Source: Alphaproteobacteria bacterium
GTDB taxonomy: Bacteria > Pseudomonadota > Alphaproteobacteria > Micavibrionales > Micavibrionaceae
DNA: 64,000 bases
NCBI GenBank assembly: GCA_018000295.1
Contig: JAGNKE010000001.1
Coordinates: 178,881 to 242,880, forward strand
Reading direction: 5' to 3'
This document shows, in pieces, positions 55,465 to 63,706 of the stretch. The number at the start of each line of letters is the position of its first letter. Positions within the stretch are counted from its first letter, which is position 1. The notes beneath the pieces were generated by a model. That model had not been told where the DNA came from and searched no databases. It saw only the letters and a program-made list of their open reading frames with translations. Position numbers and translations under genes: made by a program.

Positions 55465-56276
55465 ACCTTGGGCACCGTATTCGGAAGAGTGTCTCCGACG
55501 CGCACAGGCTCTATCGAAACCGCCTTCCCGCTCCGGTCATCAGTCACGATAAACACGCCGCACAATGTCTTGTTTTCGCTGGCGGGGATCAACGGCTCCC
55601 CCGGCATCTTCTTCAAAAATCTCTGGATAGCGATATCCTTTCGCACCCCGATCACGCTGTCGTAATCCCCGGTCATCCCCGCATCGCTCTGGTAAGCTGT
55701 CCCGCCGGGTAGGATATGCGTATCCGCCGTCGGCGCATGGGTATGCGTACCGATCACCGCCGAAACCCGCCCGTCGAAATGATGGGCGAAGGAATATTTC
55801 TCGCTGGTCGCCTCGCCGTGAAAATCCACGAACAGCGCCTGACAGCTTTTCCCGAGAACATTCTCCCGCAATATCTTTTCCATCAGCGCGAACGGATCAT
55901 CCAGCGCATCCATAAACAGCCGCGCCATGAGATTCACAACCGCGATCTTGCGCCCGTCCTGAAGAGTATGAACATTAATCCCGGCCCCCGGCGTCCCGTC
56001 AGGGAAATTCGCGGGGCGCAGCAACTTCGGATCGCGGGCGATATACGGAATGATCTCCCGCTGATCCCAGATATGGTTCCCGCTGGTAATCACATCCACG
56101 CCGAGCGCATAAAATTGCTGGCAGATTTTATCCGTGATCCCCTTGCCGTGCGCCGCATTCTCGCCGTTGACGATCACAACATCAGGCGCCAGATCGCGTT
56201 TCAGACCCGGAAGATAGACCTCCAGCGCCTCCCGCCCGGCACGGCCCATGATATCGCCGACAAACAAAATTCTCAT
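55461..56276 (-). CDS. YmdB-type (TIGR00282-like) metallophosphoesterase
   Basis: The 271-residue protein begins MRILFVGDIMGRAGREAL with GD of the first metal motif, then VVIVNGENAAHGKGIT (GEN), ITSGNHIWDQREI (GNH), and C-terminal IGTHTHAPTADTHILPGG (GTHTHxxTxD). This is the calcineurin-like fold of YmdB, which hydrolyses 2',3'-cyclic mononucleotides in Bacillus. AAGGA lies 10 bases upstream of the ATG. Its 3' end overlaps the convergent 185-residue gene by 4 bp. Confidence 0.9.
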   Translation of the reverse strand: MRILFVGDIMGRAGREALEVYLPGLKRDLAPDVVIVNGENAAHGKGITDKICQQFYALGVDVITSGNHIWDQREIIPYIARDPKLLRPANFPDGTPGAGINVHTLQDGRKIAVVNLMARLFMDALDDPFALMEKILRENVLGKSCQALFVDFHGEATSEKYSFAHHFDGRVSAVIGTHTHAPTADTHILPGGTAYQSDAGMTGDYDSVIGVRKDIAIQRFLKKMPGEPLIPASENKTLCGVFIVTDDRSGKAVSIEPVRVGDTLPNTVPKV

Positions 56277-56297
56277 AAGTAGATTATCCTTAAAGAC

Positions 56298-56876
56298 TCA
56301 ATATGTATAAACCTGCTGCGGTGTGATCACCAGATCCAGCCGCACGTCATGGGCATCGATCGGCAGGTTGAACAGGCAAGCCTGTAGCGCATACCCCGCA
56401 CCGACCGCCAGAACTCTCTTGCGCGACCGTAAATCCGCCAGCGTCGCGTCATAATAGCCGCCGCCATAACCCAGACGATAACCTCTCCGGTCAAACGCCA
56501 GTAACGGCACAATCACCACATCCGGCTCCACGCGGCGCGTTCCCTCATTCAGCGGCGGATGCATGACCCCGAATGCCCCCTTGACCAGCGAATCCTGCCC
56601 ATCCCACGCCGCGAATGTAAGGATTTTGGAGTCTTTTTCAACCACCGGCAGGCACAAAACCGACCCGCGCTTGAGGATCTCCTCGATCACCGGACCGACG
56701 TCGAACTCCCGCTCCTTGGGCCAGTAAGCGGCAACAACAGTTTCCGGCTCAAGGGGGACGTGCTGAAAAAACAGGGCCGTAAAAGCCTCCAGCGCATCGG
56801 CATCCGCGCTCATCCCGGCCCTCTGCCGCAGCGCTTCCCGCCGCATCTCGGCCTTTAACTCCGCAATATCGCTCAA
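56298..56876 (-). CDS. 5-formyltetrahydrofolate cyclo-ligase
   Basis: TTG 56876 with GAGAGG about 5 bases upstream gives 192 residues, the usual size. The longer open frame to 56981 reads through a repeat and is not supported. Motifs are AELKAEMRREALRQRAGM at the front, AAYWPKEREFD, and the C-terminal VIVPLLAFDRRGYRLGYGGGYYD, the signature for ATP/substrate binding. Converts 5-formyl-THF to methenyl-THF. Located beside the 6S-like RNA and zapA as in many proteobacteria. Confidence 0.9.
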   Translation of the reverse strand: MSDIAELKAEMRREALRQRAGMSADADALEAFTALFFQHVPLEPETVVAAYWPKEREFDVGPVIEEILKRGSVLCLPVVEKDSKILTFAAWDGQDSLVKGAFGVMHPPLNEGTRRVEPDVVIVPLLAFDRRGYRLGYGGGYYDATLADLRSRKRVLAVGAGYALQACLFNLPIDAHDVRLDLVITPQQVYTY

Positions 56877-56919
56877 CTCTCCCTCTCGCAAAAAGGATAT
56901 AACCGCTTTTGCGACAGTC

Positions 56920-57005
56920 TTCAGTTTGGGCAAGGCGCGAGGAGCAAAGCGTACAAATAAGGTACGCGAGCGACGAAGCAACGCAGCGCAAGCTGAAGAA
57001 TGGAA
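56920..57005. repeat. Intergenic repeat before 5-FCL (family copy B)
   Basis: The stretch reads GGGCAAGGCGCGAGGAGC, then AAGCGTAC AAATAAG GTACGCGAG and CGACGAAGC. The core resembles copy A near 46412: AGCGTAC, 6-7 bases, GTACG[T/C]GAG, then C-G-n-AAGC. Both copies are intergenic. It accounts for the basic N-terminal extension of the longest cyclo-ligase frame. Only two copies can be seen in this window. Confidence 0.5.
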
Positions 57006-57009
57006 GCAA

Positions 57010-57182
57010 AAGGTGCCGCGAAGGCCGTGTACGTATGGTATCCGCCGTGGTCCTGTTTCAACAGGTGGGCGCCATATATGCGGGATCCCCCGGCGAACCG
57101 GTCAATCCTGCACAGGGACAGCTCCCTAACGAAAGATTATCGACCTCCGGGATAAAGCCGTATCACGCACCCCGCAGCCCGC
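57010..57182 (-). ncRNA. ssrS: Probable 6S RNA
   Basis: The 220-bp gap between zapA and 5-FCL is the usual place for 6S RNA in proteobacteria. On the minus strand, ends near 57178 and 57015 can pair (GCTGCG with CGCGGC; GCGTGATACG with CGTACACGGC). The middle is an imperfect rod, and the 3' half has CACCTGTTGAAACAGGACCACGGCGG like the 3' arm of known 6S RNAs. No open frame. Boundaries are approximate. 6S binds RNA polymerase sigma-70 holoenzyme in stationary phase. A weak TTCGAT-17-TTAAAG lies upstream. Confidence 0.68.
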
Positions 57183-57221
57183 TAGCTTTAACACGTAAAG
57201 CATAAAAAATCGAAGGAAAAA

Positions 57222-57596
57222 CTAAGCTTTCTGGATGCGCTCGGCGATATGCTCGATCTTCCCGGCCAGATGGTCCAGCGCCTGCACGACGAACAGCTCC
57301 TCCTGAACGAGGGGTCGGGGCGCCTGCCCGGAGGCGATCTCCCGCAAACGGGCCGAAAGCTGGTCGTTTTCGTCCTCGAACTCTCCCAGCATGGCCTTGG
57401 AATCGAACAACTCGTCCGCCAGAACAAGAGCCGTAAGGACGAACAGATGAGCCTCGCTGCTGGCTGCCCCGGCCTGAGCGATCTCCTTAAGACGAGAATC
57501 CACGTACCGCGCCAGTTCCTTCAGTCGGTCCTCCTGCCCCTGATCACAGGACAGGCTGTAGCCGCGTCCCCCGATATGAACGGTCACTTCAGACAT
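57222..57596 (-). CDS. zapA: ZapA, cell division protein
   Basis: The 124-residue protein begins VTVHIGGRGYSLSCDQGQEDRLKELA, the ZapA beta-hairpin and helix, and continues as a coiled coil (LVLADELFDSKAMLGEFEDENDQL and the remaining helix). It bundles FtsZ protofilaments. It starts 4 bp downstream of the small upstream gene on the same strand. Confidence 0.93.
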   Translation of the reverse strand: MSEVTVHIGGRGYSLSCDQGQEDRLKELARYVDSRLKEIAQAGAASSEAHLFVLTALVLADELFDSKAMLGEFEDENDQLSARLREIASGQAPRPLVQEELFVVQALDHLAGKIEHIAERIQKA

Positions 57597-57599
57597 GGC

Positions 57600-57797
57600 C
57601 TAGCCCTCCTCTGCTAAAAGCATCTCGACGGTGGCGATCGCCCGGTCGATCCGCCCGGCCACGAAATCCACGTCGATCACATTGCCGTCCGCCGCGGAAT
57701 CAGCAATCCCGCGCTCCTCGGCCAAAATAATGGCTGAATCCCCCAGCCGGTCGATGGCCTCATCCAGCCTGATCAAAGCTTCCCTGATTGCGGACAT
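57600..57797 (-). CDS. Small acidic coiled-coil protein upstream of zapA
   Basis: The 65-residue protein is helical with an Ala/Ile/Leu heptad-like pattern (ALIRLDEAIDRLGDSAIILAEE) and an Asp/Ala-rich loop. GAGGGGAAC lies about 3 bases before the ATG, so it is well translated. It sits directly upstream of zapA, like DUF4164-type small genes in other alphaproteobacteria; that family link is a resemblance only. May help cell division. Confidence 0.7.
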   Translation of the reverse strand: MSAIREALIRLDEAIDRLGDSAIILAEERGIADSAADGNVIDVDFVAGRIDRAIATVEMLLAEEG

Positions 57798-58032
57798 ACG
57801 TTCCCCTCGTCTAAAGAATCACTGCAAAACAAAATATGAATGCTGTTGAGTATGAAGCGGCGCAAAAAAGGGTCAAGACACCGCCTGAAAAAATAATCAT
57901 TAAACCACAGGAAAATGAAAGGGGACTCTTGACCTAAGCGCTATGGAAAGGCATTTTACACGCGGATTTACAGAAAGGGCACGGGTGCAGGCGGATATGA
58001 GCAAGACAGCAGTTTCCAGGCAACCCCATAAA

Positions 58033-60018
58033 ATGACAAAAATCGATCTGAAACAAATGTCTAACGCCATACGCGCCCTTGCTATGGATGCTGTGGAAAA
58101 GGCCAAATCAGGCCACCCCGGGATGCCGATGGGCTTCGCCGATGTCGCCACGGTTCTGTATACGAAGTTCCTGAAATTCGATCCCGCCCACCCGCAATGG
58201 CCGGACCGCGACCGCGTCATCCTCTCGGCAGGTCACGGCTCGATGCTCCTTTACGCCCTGAATTACCTGACAGGTTATGAAAAGATAACCCTGAACCAGA
58301 TCAAGAATTTCCGTCAGCTCAACGCAATCACGGCGGGCCACCCCGAAGTCCAGCCGGATGCAGGGATAGAAACGACGACCGGTCCTCTGGGCCAGGGGTT
58401 CGCCAATGCCGTCGGCATGGCCTTGGCTGAACGCATACTTAACGCCCGTTTCGGCAGTGACCTCGTGTCCCACCGCACCTATGTGATCGCCAGCGACGGT
58501 GACCTCATGGAGGGAATCAGCCATGAGGCCGCCTCAATGGCCGGACACCTGAAACTCTCAAAATTGATCGTCCTCTACGATGATAATGGCATCAGCATCG
58601 ACGGCGGAACAGACCTCGCCTTCACTGAAGACACGCCCGCCCGCTTCCGCGCCTATGGCTGGGACGTCGAGTCTGTGGACGGCCACGACTTCGCACAGAT
58701 TGAATCCGCAATAGCCGCAGCTCAGACATCCGAAAAGCCCAGCCTCATCTGTTGCAAGACCCACATCGGTTTCGGCGCCCCGACTAAACAGGACAAGGCC
58801 TCCTCCCACGGCTCCCCGCTGGGTATCGACGAAATCCGAGGCGCCCGCGAAAACCTCGGCTGGCCGCACGATCCGTTCGAGATTCCCGAAGACATCCTGC
58901 ACGCCTGGCGCCATGCAGGACTCCAAGGCGGGACATCGTTCCTGCATTGGACAGAAAAACATAAAAAATCGAATGACAAAAAAGCTTTCGATGCCGCCCT
59001 CTCCGGAGAAACATCTGATATCGTCGCACCCCTGATCGCGCAGCTTAAAAAGAATTTCGCCGCCGAAAAACCTATAATTGCGACGCGTCAGGCCTCTGGC
59101 AAGGTTCTTGAAGTACTCGTTCCGGCCCTGCCCGCCCTCATCGGCGGCTCTGCAGACCTGACGGGATCAGTCAACACAAAGGTCGCGGCCTCCAAAATCG
59201 TCTCGTCAAAGGACTACAACGGCAACTACATCTATTACGGCGTGCGCGAACATGGCATGGCCGCCGCTATGAACGGCATGGCCCTGCACGGCGGAATCAT
59301 CCCTTACGCAGGCACCTTCCTGCAATTCTCCGATTACTGCCGCCCGTCCATCCGCCTCTCCGCCCTGATGAAGCAGCGCGTGATCTACGTGATGACGCAC
59401 GACTCCATCGGCCTCGGCGAAGATGGCCCCACGCATCAGCCCGTCGAACATCTGGCGTCCCTGCGCGCCATCCCAAACCTGCTGGTTTTCCGCCCCTGCG
59501 ACGGCATCGAAACCGCGGAATGCTGGGAACTGGCCTTGAACGCGACACAGACCCCTAGCATCCTCTCCCTGACCCGTCAGTCTGTACCCCCGGCCTGCGA
59601 GGACCGTGCCGAAAACCTCAGCGGAAAGGGCGCCTATATTCTAAAGGATACGGGTGGCGAGCCTGAAATCACGATCTTCGCTACCGGATCGGAAGTCGGA
59701 GTCGGCCTCGCCGCCTTCGATCATTTTACTGCAGAGGGCCATAAAGTCCGACTCGTGTCCGTCCCCTGCCGCGAACTCTTCCTGCAGCAGGAAGACGGTT
59801 ATTTCGAAAGCCTCGTGTGTAATTCCAGCATCAAGGTTGCGATTGAGGCCGGAGTCCGGCAGGGCTGGGAAACCTTCATCGGCGGACACGGGATTTTCGT
59901 GGGAATGGACAGGTTTGGCGCCTCCGCCCCGGCCGAAACCCTCTACAAGCATTTCGGCATCACCCCCGACTCCGTCATTGAACGGGTCGACAAAGTTTTG
60001 GAACGCAGGAAAAAATAA
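58033..60018 (+). CDS. tkt: Transketolase
   Basis: ATG 58033 (MTKIDLKQMSNAIRALAMDA) matches the usual family start; in-frame ATGs at 57943 and 57997 are possible but a TTGACC element at 57929 makes the first unlikely. The 661-residue ThDP enzyme has SGHPGMPMG, the ThDP motif GDGDLMEG-type (SDGDLMEGISHEA) and the C-terminal REHGMAAAMNGMALHGG and FSDYCRPSIRLSALM. Transfers two-carbon units in the pentose phosphate pathway. It is 18 bp upstream of gap. Confidence 0.95.
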   Translation: MTKIDLKQMSNAIRALAMDAVEKAKSGHPGMPMGFADVATVLYTKFLKFDPAHPQWPDRDRVILSAGHGSMLLYALNYLTGYEKITLNQIKNFRQLNAITAGHPEVQPDAGIETTTGPLGQGFANAVGMALAERILNARFGSDLVSHRTYVIASDGDLMEGISHEAASMAGHLKLSKLIVLYDDNGISIDGGTDLAFTEDTPARFRAYGWDVESVDGHDFAQIESAIAAAQTSEKPSLICCKTHIGFGAPTKQDKASSHGSPLGIDEIRGARENLGWPHDPFEIPEDILHAWRHAGLQGGTSFLHWTEKHKKSNDKKAFDAALSGETSDIVAPLIAQLKKNFAAEKPIIATRQASGKVLEVLVPALPALIGGSADLTGSVNTKVAASKIVSSKDYNGNYIYYGVREHGMAAAMNGMALHGGIIPYAGTFLQFSDYCRPSIRLSALMKQRVIYVMTHDSIGLGEDGPTHQPVEHLASLRAIPNLLVFRPCDGIETAECWELALNATQTPSILSLTRQSVPPACEDRAENLSGKGAYILKDTGGEPEITIFATGSEVGVGLAAFDHFTAEGHKVRLVSVPCRELFLQQEDGYFESLVCNSSIKVAIEAGVRQGWETFIGGHGIFVGMDRFGASAPAETLYKHFGITPDSVIERVDKVLERRKK

Positions 60019-60036
60019 GAAAAACGGAGAGTAAAT

Positions 60037-61047
60037 ATGACCCTCAGAATCGCCATCAACGGATTCGGCCGCATCGGCCGCCTCGTCTGCCGTGCTATCT
60101 ACGAAATGGGCCACGACGATATCGAACTGGTCGCCGTCAACGACCCCGGCGGAAACTTCTTCCCGCTCCTGAAATTCGACTCGGTTCATGGCCGCGCCCC
60201 CTTTACGGTCGAGCGCTGTGGCGATGACGGCATTAAGATCAATGGCCGCCGGGTCTACCGCTTCCGTAGCCGCGAACCGGAAGATCTTCATTGGGGCGAC
60301 CACAATGTGGACATTGTCATGGAATGCACCGGAAAATTCAACGACCGCGAGGGGGCATTGACCCACCTCAAGGCCGGCGCCAAAAAGGTACTCTTCTCAG
60401 CCCCCGCAAAAGGCGAGGACATCACCGTCGTTTACGGCGTCAACCATAAGGATATCAAACCCGAGCATACCATCGTCTCCAACGGCTCCTGCACCACCAA
60501 CTGCCTGGCACCCCTCGCTTATGTTCTGGACAAGGAAATCGGCATCGTAAGGGGCTTCATGACCACCATCCACGCCTATACCGGCGACCAGAATATTATC
60601 GACGCCTCCCATAAAGACCCCTACCGCGCCCGCGCTGCCGGAATCAACATGATCCCTACGACGACCGGCGCCGCCAAAGCCTTGGGGGCCGTTCTTCCGA
60701 ATCTGGCCGGAAAGCTCGACGGCGTGGCAATCCGCGTCCCCGTTCCTAACGTCTCGCTGGTCGATCTGAAATTCGACGCCGCCCGCAAGACCACGGTGGA
60801 AGAAATCAACAACGCGGTCAAAAAATACGCCAACGGTGAATTGCAGGGGGTTCTGAGCTATTATGAAGAACCTCTGGTCTCCAGCGATTTCAACCACGAG
60901 CCCTATTCCGCCAATTTCTCCGTCAACGGCACGAATGTCATCGACGGCACCTTTGTCCGGGTCATGGCCTGGTACGACAATGAATGGGGATTCTCCTGCA
61001 GGATGGTCGATACGGCGCTGACGATGCACAGGGCAGGATACAAATAA
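60037..61047 (+). CDS. gap: Glyceraldehyde-3-phosphate dehydrogenase, type I
   Basis: The 336-residue protein has INGFGRIGRLVCRA (NAD binding) and NGSCTTNCLAP with catalytic C152. IPTTTGAAKA, VRVPNVS-type (RVPVPNVSLVD) and WYDNEWGFSCRM complete the family motifs. GGAG lies about 9 bases before the ATG. It follows tkt, and a strong terminator follows. The pgk gene expected next to it in many relatives is missing. Confidence 0.97.
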   Translation: MTLRIAINGFGRIGRLVCRAIYEMGHDDIELVAVNDPGGNFFPLLKFDSVHGRAPFTVERCGDDGIKINGRRVYRFRSREPEDLHWGDHNVDIVMECTGKFNDREGALTHLKAGAKKVLFSAPAKGEDITVVYGVNHKDIKPEHTIVSNGSCTTNCLAPLAYVLDKEIGIVRGFMTTIHAYTGDQNIIDASHKDPYRARAAGINMIPTTTGAAKALGAVLPNLAGKLDGVAIRVPVPNVSLVDLKFDAARKTTVEEINNAVKKYANGELQGVLSYYEEPLVSSDFNHEPYSANFSVNGTNVIDGTFVRVMAWYDNEWGFSCRMVDTALTMHRAGYK

Positions 61048-61158
61048 TTTCCTTTTTCACCAGAACTTTAAAAGAATATTTCAAAAAGAGTGATTTTTTT
61101 CGTTGACTCAAATCCAAAACTGGATAAGATTATCAGTTCTAAACCGTTCTCCGTGGCA

Positions 61159-61193
61159 AAGCTGGTTCAAGATTCGTCTTGAGCCAGCTTTTT
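61159..61193 (+). terminator. Strong intrinsic terminator after gap
   Basis: AAGCTGGTTCAAGA (61159-61172) pairs with TCTTGAGCCAGCTT (61177-61190) around a TTCG tetraloop: a 14-bp stem with one G-T pair, followed by TTT. It should end the tkt-gap transcript. Confidence 0.95.
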
Positions 61194-61307
61194 AGTTTGT
61201 CCGCCCTAGGACTTCTCGGAACGCCGCACTCGCCTAACAGATTGATGATAAACAAATTTTACAGGAAACAGTTTACGCGCCCCGCCGATTGACCGTATAG
61301 TAAGACC

Positions 61308-61868
61308 ATGACGATATTCAGGCAGCAGGCAAAACGGGCGATGACCACAAGGGGCCAGAAGGCCTGCCTTGTGATCGACCATCTTGTGGAGGCGCTGGGC
61401 AACGACCCCTCCTCCTCCCTGCGCCGCGCCATGGTTCTGAACGATATCGACCAGCATCCGGGCACGACTCAGACCGAAATCATGGGCCGTCTCGGAATCG
61501 ATAAGTCCTCAATGAACCGCGAAATCGAATGGCTCTTCAATTACGGCTGCATCATGCGTCAGGAGTCCGAAGACGACGGACGCGCTAAGCCATTGGAAGT
61601 ATGTGGTTATTCCAAGCGGGCCTTAGAATCGGGCCTTGATTATTTTCAGGGCAGTCATCAGAATTTGAAAAAATTTCTGGAAGGTGTTACAAAGATACTA
61701 AAGCAGGATAAACCAACCCTGCGTGATGCGCGGATTATCGCAACCCTTTACGAAAAGGGAAGCGCCTCCAAGGCAGACGTGTTGGACAACCTGTATAACG
61801 GGCCTGCAACGACAGACAACAGGGCTTACAACAAGCTCGTAGACGAAGGGGTAATAAAAAGTGGATAG
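61308..61868 (+). CDS. MarR-like winged-helix regulator with duplicated-looking C-terminal half
   Basis: The 186-residue protein has an N-terminal helix, then a winged-helix region (about 38-95: LNDIDQHPGTTQTEIMGRLGIDKSSMNREIEWLF with wing QESEDDGRAKP). The C-terminal third (about 135-180) looks like a second winged helix, RIIATLYEKGSASKADVLDNL. No ligand pocket is obvious. Lies between the gap terminator and fba, in the place where pgk usually occurs, so it may sense the state of glycolysis, but this is a guess. A mini-ORF overlaps its last 8 bases. Confidence 0.75.
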   Translation: MTIFRQQAKRAMTTRGQKACLVIDHLVEALGNDPSSSLRRAMVLNDIDQHPGTTQTEIMGRLGIDKSSMNREIEWLFNYGCIMRQESEDDGRAKPLEVCGYSKRALESGLDYFQGSHQNLKKFLEGVTKILKQDKPTLRDARIIATLYEKGSASKADVLDNLYNGPATTDNRAYNKLVDEGVIKSG

Positions 61869-62022
61869 ACTCAATCCTAAAGAACACGTTGATTTTCATT
61901 ATCTATGCGGCGAGGTCTTTGACGGCGTCCCACGTCCAAGCCTGACCAGAGATTTTGGGCAGACGAACGTGGCCGAACTGGCCAACTTCGTTCACTCCGG
62001 CCCTGCAGCTCCCGGCCATTAA
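61861..62022 (+). CDS. Possible 53-aa protein overlapping the regulator
   Basis: The GTG at 61861 has AAGGGG about 9 bases upstream and overlaps the end of the winged-helix gene by 8 bases, a layout typical of translational coupling. The 53-residue product begins VDRLNPKEHVDFHYLCGEVF and ends with Ala/Gly-Pro-rich SGPAAPGH. No family was recognised. Short, so evidence for coding is limited to the start context and clean frame. Confidence 0.5.
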   Translation: MDRLNPKEHVDFHYLCGEVFDGVPRPSLTRDFGQTNVAELANFVHSGPAAPGH

Positions 62023-62164
62023 GACCGTCAATTTCTTTCTTGTTCTGTAAACCGCTTTTGGTTATACCATGGGGGACTTTCCGCATGGAAAGCCGCATAC
62101 AGGCGGCGTTTTGCCTGTAGCACAAGGAACACGAGCAACAAGAACAAGAAAAGGACGAAACCCC

Positions 62165-63136
62165 ATGTCTGCCACGACCGCGATCAAGAAAATGCCCGGA
62201 GCAAGGGCAAGCGCCTCCCTCTCACCCGAGGTCAAAAGAATCATTTCCAACTACGAAAACGAAAACGCGGGCGTAAAGGGCAACCTCGTTCGTATGCTGA
62301 ATACGGGCAAACTGGCCGGGACCGGAAAAATGGTCATCCTTCCCGTGGATCAGGGCTTCGAACACGGCCCCGCCCGCTCCTTCGCGGTCAACCCGGACGC
62401 CTACGACCCACATTATCATTATCAACTGGCCATCGAAACCGGCTGTAACGCTTACGCAGCGCCCCTCGGTCCACTGCAGGCCGGAGCCGACACATTCGCG
62501 GGCCAGATCCCGACGATCCTGAAATTCAACAGCTCGAACAGCCTCGACTCTGCCAAGAACGACCACAATCAGGCCGTGACCGCCTCCATCAAGGACGCAC
62601 TCGAACTCGGCTGCTCCGCCGTTGGTTTCACCATCTACCCCGGGTCCGACCAGCAATTCGATATGTTCGAGGAAGTCCGCGACATGATCCGTCAGGCCAA
62701 GGATGTCGGCCTCGCCTCCGTCGTCTGGTCCTATGCCCGCGGTTCGGGCGTAACGAAAGAGGGCGAAACCGCGATGGATGTCATCGCTTACGCCGCCCAC
62801 ATGGCCTGCCTGCTCGGCGCGCACATCGTCAAGGTCAAGCTGCCCACCGAACACATCATGCAGAAAGAGGCGCAGAAAGCCTTCGATCAGGCAAAGATTG
62901 ACGTCAGCTCGCAGACCGCACGCGTCCGCGAAGTCGTTCGCTCCTGCTTCAACGGCCGGCGTATCGTGGTCTTCTCCGGCGGCGCGACCAAGGGCGAGGA
63001 CTCTGTATTCGACGATGCAAAGGCGATCCGCGACGGCGGCGGCAACGGTTCCATCATCGGCCGCAACGCCTTCCAACGCCCCTGGAACGACAGCGTCGCC
63101 CTGCTCGACAAGATCATGGATATCTATAAGAACTAA
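62165..63136 (+). CDS. Class I fructose-bisphosphate aldolase (FbaB/DeoC-like fold)
   Basis: ATG 62165 (AAGGA about 10 bases upstream) is chosen over the longer frame. The 323-residue protein has MVILPVDQGFEHGPARSF at the front, NAYAAPLGPLQAGAD, VVWSYARGSG and LGAHIVKVKLPTEH, where one of the two lysines should form the Schiff base. RIVVFSGGATKGEDSVF is the phosphate-binding region. Cleaves fructose-1,6-bisphosphate. It completes the tkt-gap-fba group. Confidence 0.9.
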   Translation: MSATTAIKKMPGARASASLSPEVKRIISNYENENAGVKGNLVRMLNTGKLAGTGKMVILPVDQGFEHGPARSFAVNPDAYDPHYHYQLAIETGCNAYAAPLGPLQAGADTFAGQIPTILKFNSSNSLDSAKNDHNQAVTASIKDALELGCSAVGFTIYPGSDQQFDMFEEVRDMIRQAKDVGLASVVWSYARGSGVTKEGETAMDVIAYAAHMACLLGAHIVKVKLPTEHIMQKEAQKAFDQAKIDVSSQTARVREVVRSCFNGRRIVVFSGGATKGEDSVFDDAKAIRDGGGNGSIIGRNAFQRPWNDSVALLDKIMDIYKN

Positions 63137-63170
63137 AGACCCCACACGGCTTTTTTATATGAATCACGGC

Positions 63171-63198
63171 ATCCCCGCGCAAGCGGGGATCCATTTTT
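63171..63198 (+). terminator. Terminator / palindromic repeat after fba
   Basis: ATCCCCGC (63171-63178) pairs with GCGGGGAT (63183-63190) around a GCAA loop, then CCA and a T5 tract (63194-63198). The ATCCCCGC...GCGGGGAT core is like dispersed palindromes of several proteobacterial genomes. It lies only 17 bases before the next ATG. Confidence 0.85.
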
Positions 63199-63214
63199 GA
63201 GAACATAAAACCGA

Positions 63215-63706
63215 ATGAAGAAACGCCAACTCACTGCCATTATAAGCGCCCTCTTGCTGCTAGTGATTTCAGCGCTGGCAGCGCAGTGGCAGGAAAAACA
63301 GCCCTCTCAGCCCTTCAACGCCTCATCGCCGACCCAGACAGGGGAAATGAGTGACAAACGGACAGATGAAGATTCAATATATCTGTCTGAACAACGCATC
63401 CAGCACATCCTCTACGGCGATGAAAGCGGCGGCGGCCATAAGCACGGCCAGAACAAACCCTGTAAAAGCGAATTCCCGGCCAACTGGACCGACGAAAAAA
63501 TCATCTCCACGATCAACAAAATCGCCTCCGACGAAACGACAAAATGGAAAGAGCAGGACAACGGCAATTTCGTAGCAAACGCCAGAGAGCAAAATCTGAA
63601 AATCCGCATCGTCCTCAACGAAGATAAATCACAGATCATCACCGCGTACCCTCTGAACGTCCCCCGCAACCCCTGCCCGATTACCCCCGGACAAGAAAAC
63701 CCCTGA
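63215..63706 (+). CDS. Small exported protein with bacterial EndoU-like RNase domain
   Basis: The 163-residue protein has an N-terminal TM/signal segment (about 6-23). From about residue 58 it follows the bacterial EndoU toxin domain closely: QHILYGDESGGGHKHG with H64 and H75, KSEFPANWTDEKIISTINKIA with K84, KIRIVLNEDKSQIITAYPLN and PRNP. Cys83 and Cys154 flank the domain and could form a disulfide. EndoU RNases are the toxin ends of CDI and polymorphic toxin systems; here the domain stands alone, without a large carrier. No immunity gene was identified in the window. Shine-Dalgarno weak (GAGAA). Confidence 0.7.
   Translation: MKKRQLTAIISALLLLVISALAAQWQEKQPSQPFNASSPTQTGEMSDKRTDEDSIYLSEQRIQHILYGDESGGGHKHGQNKPCKSEFPANWTDEKIISTINKIASDETTKWKEQDNGNFVANAREQNLKIRIVLNEDKSQIITAYPLNVPRNPCPITPGQENP

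Noticed and set aside
57943..58032. Upstream in-frame starts for transketolase
   Set aside because: A promoter-like TTGACC at 57929 would place the transcript start beyond 57943, and family similarity begins at 58033; not excluded for the ATG at 57997.
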